In this document: piece after piece, positions 1-6,528 of the stretch
Position numbering within the stretch: position 1 is the stretch's first letter
How the letters are laid out: each line of letters starts with the position of its first letter
Origin: Lachnoclostridium sp. UBA739
GTDB taxonomy: Bacteria; Bacillota_A; Clostridia; Lachnospirales; Lachnospiraceae
DNA: 13,550 nucleotides
Direction: 5' to 3'
Assembly: GCA_002297865.1 (NCBI GenBank)
Contig: DBKX01000023.1
Location: 12,220 to 25,769 of the forward strand
The notes under the pieces: model-generated
The model's database searches: none
What the model was told of the DNA's origin: nothing
Seen by the model: the letters and a program-made list of their open reading frames with translations, nothing else
Program-made: the position numbers and the translations under genes

Positions 1-651
1 AATCACCATATCAATCCTGTCTTCCATCGTTTCCCCTAGTCCCATAATGCCGCCACTACAGACATTTAAACCTGCTCGCTTAGCAGCTTCTATCGCCTCT
101 ACTTTATCTTCATAGGAATGAGTAGTGCATACATTTCTAAAATTCTTTCTTGATGATTCCAAATTATTATGTACTCTTGAAATACCAGCCTGTTTCAGTT
201 TGGCATACTGTTCTTCCTTCAGTAATCCGAAAGACCCGCATACAGAGATTCCTGTTTCTTTGCGTATTGCTTTCACCATGTCACAAACTTGGCTTACTTC
301 TTCATCATTTAAACGTTTTCCTGAAGTTACGATAGAATATCTTAGTACACCTCTTTCCTCATTATACTTAGCCTGTTCTACAACTTTATCCGTATGAAGA
401 AGCGGATATGATTCTACTTCTGTCTTATAAAATGCTGATTGCGCACAAAACTTGCAGTTTTCTGAACATTTCCCGCTTTTCCCGTTAATAATCGTACAAA
501 TATCAAATGCATCATTGCAGAAATGTTTTCGAATTTCATTTCCGGCATGACACAATTCTTCCAAATCTTCATTCACTAATTCCAATGCCTCTTGCTTTGT
601 TAATAAACTGCCATTCAACACGGCTCTTTTGTATTGTTCTACCTTAGTCAT
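1..651 (-). CDS. bioB: Biotin synthase BioB (3' end cut by window edge)
   Basis: Radical SAM enzyme that inserts sulfur into dethiobiotin, the last step of biotin synthesis in the cytoplasm. The first 217 codons are visible, against about 320 in the family; the rest lies beyond the left edge. The radical-SAM [4Fe-4S] motif CSENCKFC is at residues 62-69. Other family blocks are HNNLESS near 161-167, CTTHSYED near 175-182 and VCSGGIMGLGET at 197-208. ATG at 649-651 is preceded by GGAGG (663-667) at good spacing. Aligned by spacing to the E. coli enzyme, cysteines 138 and 198 match the [2Fe-2S] ligands C128 and C188, but the C97 position is Ser106 (RYSIVTSG). Extra cysteines occur at 45 and 51, just before the radical-SAM motif. 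This suggests an anaerobe-type BioB with a different auxiliary cluster. No other bio gene is in the window. Family assignment is secure; cluster type is inference. Confidence 0.95.
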   Translation of the reverse strand, partial: MTKVEQYKRAVLNGSLLTKQEALELVNEDLEELCHAGNEIRKHFCNDAFDICTIINGKSGKCSENCKFCAQSAFYKTEVESYPLLHTDKVVEQAKYNEERGVLRYSIVTSGKRLNDEEVSQVCDMVKAIRKETGISVCGSFGLLKEEQYAKLKQAGISRVHNNLESSRKNFRNVCTTHSYEDKVEAIEAAKRAGLNVCSGGIMGLGETMEDRIDMVI

Positions 652-662
652 ACAATTCTTGT

Positions 663-667
663 CCTCC
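663..667 (-). promoter_or_regulatory. Ribosome binding site of bioB
   Basis: GGAGG lies 11 bases before the bioB ATG and fixes that start. Confidence 0.7.
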
Positions 668-686
668 AAACATCTATATTAAAACA

Positions 687-726
687 CTAACACCTGAAAT
701 TACATTCTTCGCATGACAGGTATTAG
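687..726 (-). promoter_or_regulatory. Leader hairpin before bioB (possible attenuator or terminator)
   Basis: Arms 687-696 and 717-726 form a 10-bp inverted repeat (CTAACACCTG against CAGGTATTAG, one G-U wobble) around a 20-base loop. On the minus strand it is followed by GTGTTTTAATA, and on the plus strand by TCTTTTT, so either direction could terminate. It sits between a candidate bioB promoter and the bioB ribosome site, so on the minus strand it could act as a transcription attenuator. The ACC to GGT spacing is 24 bases, longer than the 14-16 known for BirA operators, so I do not call it a BirA site. Confidence 0.4.
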
Positions 727-751
727 TCTTTTTGCTTGATATACAGCTTTT

Positions 752-780
752 ATGGTAAATGATTCCGCCAAAAAAGTCAA
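752..780 (-). promoter_or_regulatory. Candidate promoter for bioB
   Basis: On the minus strand TTGACT (775-780) and TACCAT (752-757) are separated by exactly 17 bases. The -35 matches 5 of 6 and the -10 matches 4 of 6 consensus positions. A start near 745 would give a leader of about 95 bases. The -35 overlaps the T-rich arm of the upstream hairpin. Confidence 0.35.
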
Positions 781-808
781 CCTCTATTTTGCATAAGGTT
801 GACTTTTT
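771..808 (-). terminator. Intrinsic terminator, probably bidirectional
   Basis: AAAAAGTCAACC (771-782) and GGTTGACTTTTT (797-808) form a perfect 12-bp stem around a 14-base loop; the A/T ends supply the U tract in both directions. On the minus strand it is the first terminator-like structure after the M42 peptidase gene and the chemoreceptor remnant, so it probably ends that transcript. Confidence 0.6.
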
Positions 809-1007
809 ATATGATTTGTTATTGGTTCTACTTGAAGCATATAAGCGGCTTCTGAAACCGCTCCTGCATCTTTTGTATGATCGTTTAATGCTTCTTCCAT
901 ATTGGAAATGGTATCTGTTACAACTGCAAAACCTTTGCCATGTTTCCCTGCACGAGCCGCCTAAATAGAATCATTTAGTGCTAAAAGATTGGTCGGCTTG
1001 CAATATC
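784..1007 (-). pseudogene. Remnant of a methyl-accepting chemotaxis protein gene
   Basis: Reading the minus strand gives DIAS (996-1007), then, after a one-base frameshift near 993-996, TNLLALNDSI, a TAG stop (961-963), and AARAGKHGKGFAVVTD. This is the highly conserved hairpin tip of chemoreceptor signalling domains. The intact receptor in this window has [36 protein letters not shown] sequence at the same place. Past the tip the frame stays open to a TAG at 784-786 but no longer matches well, which suggests an internal deletion. There is no start, membrane part or N-terminal coiled coil; recognisable sequence stops about 20 bases from the end of the M42 peptidase gene. It is a dead fragment of a paralogue rather than a working gene. 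Confidence 0.85.
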
Positions 1008-1026
1008 TTTCTCTTTAAGTAAAACT

Positions 1027-2061
1027 CTATTGATTATTACTTAAAACGTAAGCCTTAACCAGCTTAAGTGTCGCCATTAATCCTTTTTCATGGGTTCTTT
1101 CCATTCCATGAGATGCATTAACCCCTTGCCCTATCAAAGCTCCTCGAATGTTGTTTCCACCACGAAGCGCTGCCGATACATCAGAGCCGTAATGAGGAAA
1201 CACATCAATTACATAAGGAATCTCATTTTCTTTTGCCAAAGCAATGAGACGGTTAGTCATATCGTAATCATAAGGTCCACTTGAATCTTTCGCACAAATG
1301 GATACTTTCACTTCAGAACCATTCAAATCGTCTCCCATTGCACCCATATCAATGGCAAGCATCTCTTCAATATCCTCTGGAAGATAGCTGGCACCGAATC
1401 CAACTTCCTCGTAGTTGCTAATGAGTATCTTTAAATTATTTACCGGAATTATGTTTTCTTCCTTCATTTCTTTTAAGAGTCCCAATAAAACTGCCACACT
1501 TGCTTTATCATCCAGATGTCTAGACTTAATAAATCCTGATTCTGTATATTCAAATTTTGGATCTAGGCTTATGTAATCTCCTGCCATAATCCCTAGTTTT
1601 TCAACATCTTCTTTATTGGAAACCTCTTCGTCTAGACGGATTAGCATATTCTTTTCTGTACGTTCCAAGGTTCTAGCGTCTTCAAAAACATGTACAGAAG
1701 AGCTTTTACATAAAATTGTCCCTGTGTATACCTTTCCTGCTCTTGTATGAAGTTTACAGTAACAGCCTTCTACGCTTTGTAGTGTATAGCCACCTACTTC
1801 TGTAAAGTTTATCGTACCATCAGAATTGATGGAACGAACCATAGCTCCTAAGGTATCTACATGAGCAGAAAGTCCAATGGTTTTGTCAGAATTTCCTTTT
1901 ACGTCTATAATAAGCCCACCGCGGTTGGTGTAATAGCTAGCATAGCCCAGTTTTGCTACTTCCTTTTCAACAAATGTCATTACATCTTTAGTAAAGCCTG
2001 ACGGACTTGGTATCTCAACTAAGGTTTTTAATGTGGAAATAATATATTCGATCTTGTTCAT
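1027..2061 (-). CDS. M42 family metallopeptidase (glutamyl aminopeptidase/endoglucanase-like)
   Basis: A 344-residue cytoplasmic dinuclear-metal aminopeptidase of the PepA/YsdC/FrvX type, expected to trim peptides from the N-terminus. Expected M42 metal ligands and catalytic residues are visible: H67 and D69 in SAHVDT, D184 in RHLDDKAS, the E218-E219 pair in NYEEVGFG, D238 in AIDMGA and H318 in NASHGMERTH. Length is normal for the family, and the inserted PDZ-like segment (roughly 75-170) is intact. The ATG at 2059-2061 follows AGGAG with good spacing. It appears to be transcribed alone, from a TATAAT at 2093-2098. No terminator lies directly behind it; the next one is past the chemoreceptor remnant. 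Exact substrate preference cannot be read from sequence. Confidence 0.93.
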   Translation of the reverse strand: MNKIEYIISTLKTLVEIPSPSGFTKDVMTFVEKEVAKLGYASYYTNRGGLIIDVKGNSDKTIGLSAHVDTLGAMVRSINSDGTINFTEVGGYTLQSVEGCYCKLHTRAGKVYTGTILCKSSSVHVFEDARTLERTEKNMLIRLDEEVSNKEDVEKLGIMAGDYISLDPKFEYTESGFIKSRHLDDKASVAVLLGLLKEMKEENIIPVNNLKILISNYEEVGFGASYLPEDIEEMLAIDMGAMGDDLNGSEVKVSICAKDSSGPYDYDMTNRLIALAKENEIPYVIDVFPHYGSDVSAALRGGNNIRGALIGQGVNASHGMERTHEKGLMATLKLVKAYVLSNNQ

Positions 2062-2092
2062 CTCTTCATTCTCCTATACGCAATTTTATTCC

Positions 2093-2098
2093 ATTATA
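2093..2098 (-). promoter_or_regulatory. Candidate -10 element for the M42 peptidase gene
   Basis: Consensus TATAAT on the minus strand, 31 bases before the start codon. No good -35 is seen at 16-18 bases, so this is a partial promoter call. Confidence 0.4.
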
Positions 2099-2157
2099 TA
2101 CAAAAATCATCTATCGCTAGTATCTATATCATAGTAATAATGCTGGTTCTATTGAAA

Positions 2158-2207
2158 AAAGCAAGCTAAACTATTACTCTTGTAACTCTTAATAGTCTGC
2201 TTGCTTT
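2158..2207 (-). terminator. Intrinsic terminator of the yebC-family gene
   Basis: AAAGCAAGC (2158-2166) pairs with GCTTGCTTT (2199-2207), and ACTATTA (2170-2176) pairs with TAATAGT (2190-2196), giving one long interrupted stem. On the minus strand the stem runs into TTTTTT, a proper U tract, beginning 29 bases after the stop codon at 2236-2238. Confidence 0.8.
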
Positions 2208-2235
2208 ATTTCCTTAGCTGTAAGCCTTGAAACCT

Positions 2236-2982
2236 CTATTCTTCATCCTCATCCGGCTCATCCCAGTTATGATATACTTCCTGCACATCATCATCCTCAT
2301 CCAAAAGATCAAGTGTTCTCTGGAAGAACTTAATATCCTTTTCATCCGTTAACTGAGCATATGTCTGAGGAATCATTGTAACCTCAGCCTGAACCATCTT
2401 GATTCCTTCTTTTTCAAGTGCTTCACGAACAGTGCTGAACGAATCAGGATCTGTTAGCACTTCAAAGCTGTCATCTTCTTCGTTAAAGTCTTCTGCTCCA
2501 GCATCTAATGCCATCATCATTAAGTCGTCTGCATCCATGTCGCATTCTTCTTTGTCGATGATGATTTGTCCTTTTTTGTCGAACATATATGATACACAGC
2601 CTGGAGTACCAACGTTACCATTTCCTTTTGTAAATGCGTTACGTACGTTGGAAGCTGTTCTATTCTTATTATCTGTTAATGCTACTACAATTAATGCGAT
2701 ACCATTCGGTCCATATCCCTCATAAGTAACAGTTTCGTAATTAACGCCAGCTAAATCACCAGCAGCTTTTTTGATACCACGTTCAATTGTATCGTTGGGC
2801 ATGTTATTCGCTTTTGCCTTAGCTATTACATCACGAAGACGGCTATTGTTAAGCGGATCTGCACCACCTTCTTTAACGGCTACCGCGATTTCACGGCCGA
2901 TGATAGTAAAGATCTTACCTTTAGCCTTATCATTTTTCTCTTTTTTATGTTTGATATTGGCGAACTTAGAATGTCCTGACAC
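2236..2982 (-). CDS. YebC/PmpR family transcription/translation regulator
   Basis: A conserved cytoplasmic protein of the TACO1/YebC/PmpR family, described variously as a transcriptional regulator and as a factor that helps ribosomes through difficult sequences. The N-terminal block [24 protein letters not shown] is diagnostic. Also visible are [12 protein letters not shown], the YEGYGPNG loop, NRTASNVR and an acidic C-terminal tail. Length is about 248 residues, normal for the family. I chose GTG at 2980-2982: AGGAGG is 9 bases from it but only 3 from the ATG at 2986-2988, and the family begins M-(A/S)-GHSK. The alternative start would add two residues. It is a single-gene unit with its own promoter and terminator. 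The paralogue family is ambiguous, so no gene symbol is given. Confidence 0.96.
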   Translation of the reverse strand: MSGHSKFANIKHKKEKNDKAKGKIFTIIGREIAVAVKEGGADPLNNSRLRDVIAKAKANNMPNDTIERGIKKAAGDLAGVNYETVTYEGYGPNGIALIVVALTDNKNRTASNVRNAFTKGNGNVGTPGCVSYMFDKKGQIIIDKEECDMDADDLMMMALDAGAEDFNEEDDSFEVLTDPDSFSTVREALEKEGIKMVQAEVTMIPQTYAQLTDEKDIKFFQRTLDLLDEDDDVQEVYHNWDEPDEDEE

Positions 2983-3024
2983 AATCATTCTCCTCCTTTA
3001 AATATGAAATAAATAACCTGTTAC

Positions 3025-3053
3025 ATTTTAACACCAAATTTCGCAAGTTACAA
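3025..3053 (-). promoter_or_regulatory. Candidate promoter for the yebC-family gene
   Basis: TTGTAA (3048-3053) and TAAAAT (3025-3030) on the minus strand are spaced by 17 bases. The elements match 4 of 6 and 5 of 6 consensus positions. Transcription would start about 25 bases before the strong AAAGGAGG ribosome site. Confidence 0.5.
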
Positions 3054-3071
3054 GTACTTCTGTCAAATAAA

Positions 3072-3130
3072 TAGCGTGTGTTCTGCATTGTACTGTACTT
3101 TATTAGGTACAATTTTCAGAACACACGCTA
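3072..3130 (-). terminator. Long hairpin after the chemoreceptor gene, likely terminator
   Basis: TAGCGTGTGTTCTG (3072-3085) and CAGAACACACGCTA (3117-3130) form a perfect 14-bp stem. A second inner pairing of TTGTAC with GTACAA lengthens it. On the minus strand it is followed by TTTATTTG, a moderate U tract. It lies about 48 bases past the receptor stop codon and is the likely end of that transcript. Confidence 0.6.
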
Positions 3131-3135
3131 GCTTT

Positions 3136-3166
3136 TCAAGGGACAATTCTTCCTATTGTGCCTTGA
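3136..3166 (-). repeat. Second inverted repeat next to the terminator hairpin
   Basis: TCAAGGGACAAT (3136-3147) and ATTGTGCCTTGA (3155-3166) pair at 11 of 12 positions around a 7-base loop. There is no U tract on the minus strand, so it is not a terminator by itself. It starts 12 bases after the receptor stop codon and may stabilise the 3' end of the mRNA. Confidence 0.5.
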
Positions 3167-3177
3167 ATGAGTATTCT

Positions 3178-4656
3178 CTACTGTGCTAAATTCTGCATAC
3201 TTTCTGCTATGACAACAGCGGAATCACTAACTTTTTCGGATTCCATTTTAGCGGAATTGCTAAGTTTATAAACTTCCGTTGCGGTTGCAGAAACCTTTTC
3301 TGAGACATCGGACATCTCATTAACTGATTGCACAACGGAAGCAGTCTCCCCTTGTACGACATTCATTTGATCAGAAATGCTCGCCATGTCTTTCATCAAT
3401 TCTAAGAGATTCGTCGTTACAAGATTTAAACTGTTATAGGTATCGTCAATGCGAGTGTTCTGTTCTTCCATTCCTTCTAACATAGACGAAAGGCGCTCAT
3501 CTGCCTTGTCGGAACTGTCCTCTAACTCTTGCAGAAGTTTTTCGATTTGTCCAACAGAGTCCTTGGTAGAGTCTGCAAGGACACGAATTTCATCTGCTAC
3601 AACTGCAAATCCCTTACCTGCCTCGCCAGCACGGGCAGCTTCAATAGAGGCATTTAAGGCTAGTAAGTTTGTTTGAGATGCAATATCATGAATAACATCA
3701 ATGACAGAACGAACTGTATTGGCCTTTTCTACAAGAATCTTCATCTGTTCATTTACTAGGATAGAATCTCCTTTTACTCGCTTGGTAATTATTTTGACCT
3801 GTTCAATATTCTGACTGCTTAACTCGACATTTTCCTTTGACTGCTCTGAATTGGCAACCAGCTCACTTGCAAGGTTTGCAACCTGATCAATAGATTTTTG
3901 AATGGTCTCGGTGGCATTTATCTGAGTAGCTAAAGAGTTAGAGACCTCTTCCATTCCATGGTTTACTTCTCCCATGGAACTGTTCATCTGTTCTACCAGT
4001 TCTGTATTGTTATCAATACTGGACTTAATCTGTTTTATTTGTGTGGCAACTTCATTTGATGTTTCTAAGATACTATTGGTTCTCTTTTCCGCATTTTCCG
4101 CCTGTTCTTCAATTCTGCCCAGACGCCATGCATTGCTCTGGCTTTGAATTTTACTAGAGATGCAAGAAAACAGGATTAGGAGAGCATACACCGCAACTAA
4201 TGTTTCATAGGTTGCCACATACATTGCACTCGACCAGCCCCTTGCCACATACCAGTAGATAATGGCAAAAAGAACTTCTGCAAAAGCAATTACCGTAAAT
4301 CTTAGATTAATTTTAAAATTGGAATAAATCTGCAAGCATAGAACAAATGGTATCAAAAACAAAGCATTCCCGATTGAATTAGCGTTAAATAAAGTGATAA
4401 GGACGTAGGTACATAAAGATGCAATTCCAAAGTCTGCAATTTTTCTGCCAAGACCGTTGGTTTTTTTGTAATACAGACAGGTCAATAGGTATGGAGCAAC
4501 AGAAATAAATAATAGAATTATTAGGAACTGAATAGCTTTGGCTCCCTTTAAAAATTCACCAATAAATGCTAAATTCAAAATAGCTATCACAATTGCCCAG
4601 CTTATCATAAAAAGCCAGTTCTTTCTTCTAAAGACATCTTCTTCTGTATGGAACAT
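3178..4656 (-). CDS. Methyl-accepting chemotaxis protein with six-helix membrane domain
   Basis: A chemoreceptor that would control the CheA-CheW kinase complex at the membrane. From the chosen start it has 492 residues. About six hydrophobic segments are visible (near 14-33, 42-61, 74-92, 97-112, 119-138, 147-167) with short loops, so there is no large outside ligand domain and no evident HAMP domain. A long coiled coil follows (about 170-492) with the conserved tip [18 protein letters not shown] at 324-341 and [12 protein letters not shown] behind it. No CheR-binding pentapeptide is seen at the C-terminus. The ATG at 4654-4656 has AAGGAG (4665-4670) at good spacing. The frame is open for 42 more codons to an ATG at 4782, but that ATG has no ribosome site. 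It is transcribed alone. The signal is unknown; sensing by the membrane part or by a partner is inference. Confidence 0.93.
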   Translation of the reverse strand: MFHTEEDVFRRKNWLFMISWAIVIAILNLAFIGEFLKGAKAIQFLIILLFISVAPYLLTCLYYKKTNGLGRKIADFGIASLCTYVLITLFNANSIGNALFLIPFVLCLQIYSNFKINLRFTVIAFAEVLFAIIYWYVARGWSSAMYVATYETLVAVYALLILFSCISSKIQSQSNAWRLGRIEEQAENAEKRTNSILETSNEVATQIKQIKSSIDNNTELVEQMNSSMGEVNHGMEEVSNSLATQINATETIQKSIDQVANLASELVANSEQSKENVELSSQNIEQVKIITKRVKGDSILVNEQMKILVEKANTVRSVIDVIHDIASQTNLLALNASIEAARAGEAGKGFAVVADEIRVLADSTKDSVGQIEKLLQELEDSSDKADERLSSMLEGMEEQNTRIDDTYNSLNLVTTNLLELMKDMASISDQMNVVQGETASVVQSVNEMSDVSEKVSATATEVYKLSNSAKMESEKVSDSAVVIAESMQNLAQ

Positions 4657-4810
4657 GTTATCTTCTCCTTTAATTTTATTTACAAAACAAAGCTTATCCT
4701 CTAGCAGATAATCCTCCCTTCTATAATTTTGTAAAATAATTAAGTCGACCAAAGATGTATTTATACCGTGATGTAGATTCATTTAGTCATATATGTATCA
4801 AAAACATTAT
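4657..4810 (-). promoter_or_regulatory. Long 5' leader of the chemoreceptor mRNA
   Basis: About 150 bases separate the predicted transcription start from the chosen start codon. The leader is in frame with the receptor from an ATG at 4780-4782 and contains a second purine-rich GGGAGG. I see no recognisable c-di-GMP or other riboswitch fold. It may simply be a long untranslated region. Confidence 0.4.
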
Positions 4811-4816
4811 AATTGG

Positions 4817-4845
4817 ATTATATTCTCAAATAAGAGGTATGTCAA
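4817..4845 (-). promoter_or_regulatory. Consensus sigma-A promoter of the chemoreceptor gene
   Basis: On the minus strand TTGACA (4840-4845) and TATAAT (4817-4822) are both perfect matches, separated by exactly 17 bases. No motility-sigma (SigD) type promoter is seen. Confidence 0.8.
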
Positions 4846-4865
4846 GCAAACACTAACTATAAGAT

Positions 4866-4899
4866 AAGCCAGGAGACGTATGAAACAATCTCCTGGCTT
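4866..4899 (-). terminator. Terminator hairpin of the GntR-ABC operon
   Basis: AAGCCAGGAGA (4866-4876) and TCTCCTGGCTT (4889-4899) form a perfect 11-bp stem with a 12-base loop, starting 36 bases after the last permease stop codon. The minus-strand tail CTTATCTTATAG is only moderately U-rich. Confidence 0.65.
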
Positions 4900-4935
4900 C
4901 TTTAGCCTTTTGCATTTCATTCATAGGACATACAG

Positions 4936-6528
4936 CTATCGCTCTGGTTTTACGAAAATACAATTAACGTTATACTCAATTTTTCCTTCCGTATCTTTCA
5001 TCCATCTTCTGTAATCATCAAAGGTTAAGTCCTTTTTATCTGTCAAAATATAATACGTTTTATCTGCCTTCTCTTCATCGTCTTCAAAGTGACCTTTCAC
5101 TTTCTTTAGATATGGATATTTTTCCCCAGTACTAAACAAGTTGTACTTATTGTAGCATGTGATAAAACCATTTTTATATACATAATCAAAATATGCAATC
5201 TCACCATAACCTTTCTCTACAACACGAATCATGCCTTCTTTCCCATTTTCCACATCTGACATAAACTGCTCAATTCTATCCTCACCTTTTATGATTTCAT
5301 CACAATCTATAATGACACATCCATCCTTCTGTGCCTGTTCTATCGTATAATACTTTGGAATATCAGAAAAACCATTATAGCGGAATTGATAACTATAATT
5401 ATACAATAAGGTGACTGCTGCTATTGCAATAAGTGCATAAATCCATTGTGTTTTCCAGTTTATCAAACTTGCTTTCCAGTTAAGTTCCATCAAGGTATCC
5501 ACAACATAGATTCCAAATACGATACCAGCTAATGCTCCGATTATTTTACAGAATCTTGTATCGTCATGGAATATCGCAACAAACAGTGCTGTTATTCCAA
5601 CAGTAAATAAAGCAACCAAAAATCCTTTGATAATTTTTTTTGCACTTTTGAAGCAAATGGGCTTGCCTGCTGCTTCCCCACTACGTTTTACAAAGAGTAT
5701 CCTTGCAACTAGAACACCAACTGCAAAGAATGCTGCTAGGCCCAATATGTCCGTCTGCTTGTAGGAAACCACTTGCAATCTGCCAGTTGTAATACCATAA
5801 CAATAGGAAGATACTCGCTTAAATGAAATAAGCACATACGCAAGTGGAGACATTTTACAGATTCGAACAAGTCCTTTGCCAAAGTGAATCAAATTTCCAT
5901 CGAATATATATTGTGCAATTAGATATAGTGCTGGGAAATATCCCAATAAAACGCCTGCACCAAGTACACTAAATATCAGTTTTCCAGTCAAACAGCAAGC
6001 TACGGCAACTACTGAGTAAACCGAAAGAAATGCCAAACTGTTAGTGAAAAAAATGCGTATCAGAATACCAAGGAATACCTTTGAACAGCATCCATTGGCA
6101 AGTGCCATAATCGCAACAATAATGAGACAAACCATATAAGGCACAATTGCATATACAACCCCTTGCAGATATGTCACCCAAAACAAGTCTTTCTTTTTTA
6201 TAGGCTGACCATAATAGAAGTCTTGTTTCTTTCTGGATGACAGAAATGAAAATAGAATAATTCCATGAATGATTGCAAGAAAACATAGTACAATTGGAAT
6301 TCCTACATTCTCGTAGGTCAGTGCAAACAGCTTCTGGTCTCTTGACAAAAGGATCGAACCACTAGCATCACGAAAAGTGACTCCGTACGCGGTCTGTAAA
6401 CTCACCATAAGTCTTGTGAAGGAAAATGGAAGTACCAAAAATAAACTAACAAAGCTAATCACTGAAAGCCAGATATTTCGTTTGCATTCAGATATACAAA
6501 ATTTTCTGAGTGATGTTTTCCTGTTCAC
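4936..6528 (-). CDS. ABC-2 type permease with C-terminal extracytoplasmic domain (copy 1)
   Basis: A 530-residue integral membrane protein, last gene of the GntR-ABC operon. About nine hydrophobic segments are visible (near 18-40, 76-97, 118-143, 153-177, 184-208, 260-280, 301-320, 328-346, 362-377). Positive residues at the N-terminus, near 99-114 and near 281-300 put the C-terminal 150 residues outside. The cytoplasmic KKQDFYYGQP and FWVTYLQG motif (about 100-123) is typical of clostridial ABC-2 permeases. The tail (about 390-530) has YTIEQAQKDGCVI, a segment IEQFMSDVENGK and YYILTD, which resembles DUF4362. It is collinear with the upstream permease, with no net gap over the first 391 residues. 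Its ATG overlaps the upstream stop by 4 bases (ATGA). The transported substrate is unknown. A role in cell-envelope or peptide-antibiotic response is inferred from the YtrA-like regulator. Confidence 0.82.
   Translation of the reverse strand: MNRKTSLRKFCISECKRNIWLSVISFVSLFLVLPFSFTRLMVSLQTAYGVTFRDASGSILLSRDQKLFALTYENVGIPIVLCFLAIIHGIILFSFLSSRKKQDFYYGQPIKKKDLFWVTYLQGVVYAIVPYMVCLIIVAIMALANGCCSKVFLGILIRIFFTNSLAFLSVYSVVAVACCLTGKLIFSVLGAGVLLGYFPALYLIAQYIFDGNLIHFGKGLVRICKMSPLAYVLISFKRVSSYCYGITTGRLQVVSYKQTDILGLAAFFAVGVLVARILFVKRSGEAAGKPICFKSAKKIIKGFLVALFTVGITALFVAIFHDDTRFCKIIGALAGIVFGIYVVDTLMELNWKASLINWKTQWIYALIAIAAVTLLYNYSYQFRYNGFSDIPKYYTIEQAQKDGCVIIDCDEIIKGEDRIEQFMSDVENGKEGMIRVVEKGYGEIAYFDYVYKNGFITCYNKYNLFSTGEKYPYLKKVKGHFEDDEEKADKTYYILTDKKDLTFDDYRRWMKDTEGKIEYNVNCIFVKPER

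Noticed and set aside
125..397. Plus-strand open frame of 90 codons
   Set aside because: It is the reverse of bioB, whose minus-strand translation carries all family motifs.
687..726. BirA-type biotin operator before bioB
   Set aside because: The inverted repeat has ACC/GGT halves, but the distance between them is 24 bases rather than 14-16, and the TTAAC flanks are absent.
759..968. Plus-strand open frame of 69 codons
   Set aside because: It is antisense to the recognisable chemoreceptor remnant and has no ribosome site or protein-like composition.
4657..4782. Receptor start at the upstream ATG (4782)
   Set aside because: It has no ribosome site, and the extra 42 residues do not look like a signal or membrane segment; ATG 4656 has an ideal AAGGAG.
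4657..4810. c-di-GMP or other known riboswitch in the chemoreceptor leader
   Set aside because: The conserved GEMM core sequences are not present and no convincing multi-stem fold could be seen by eye.
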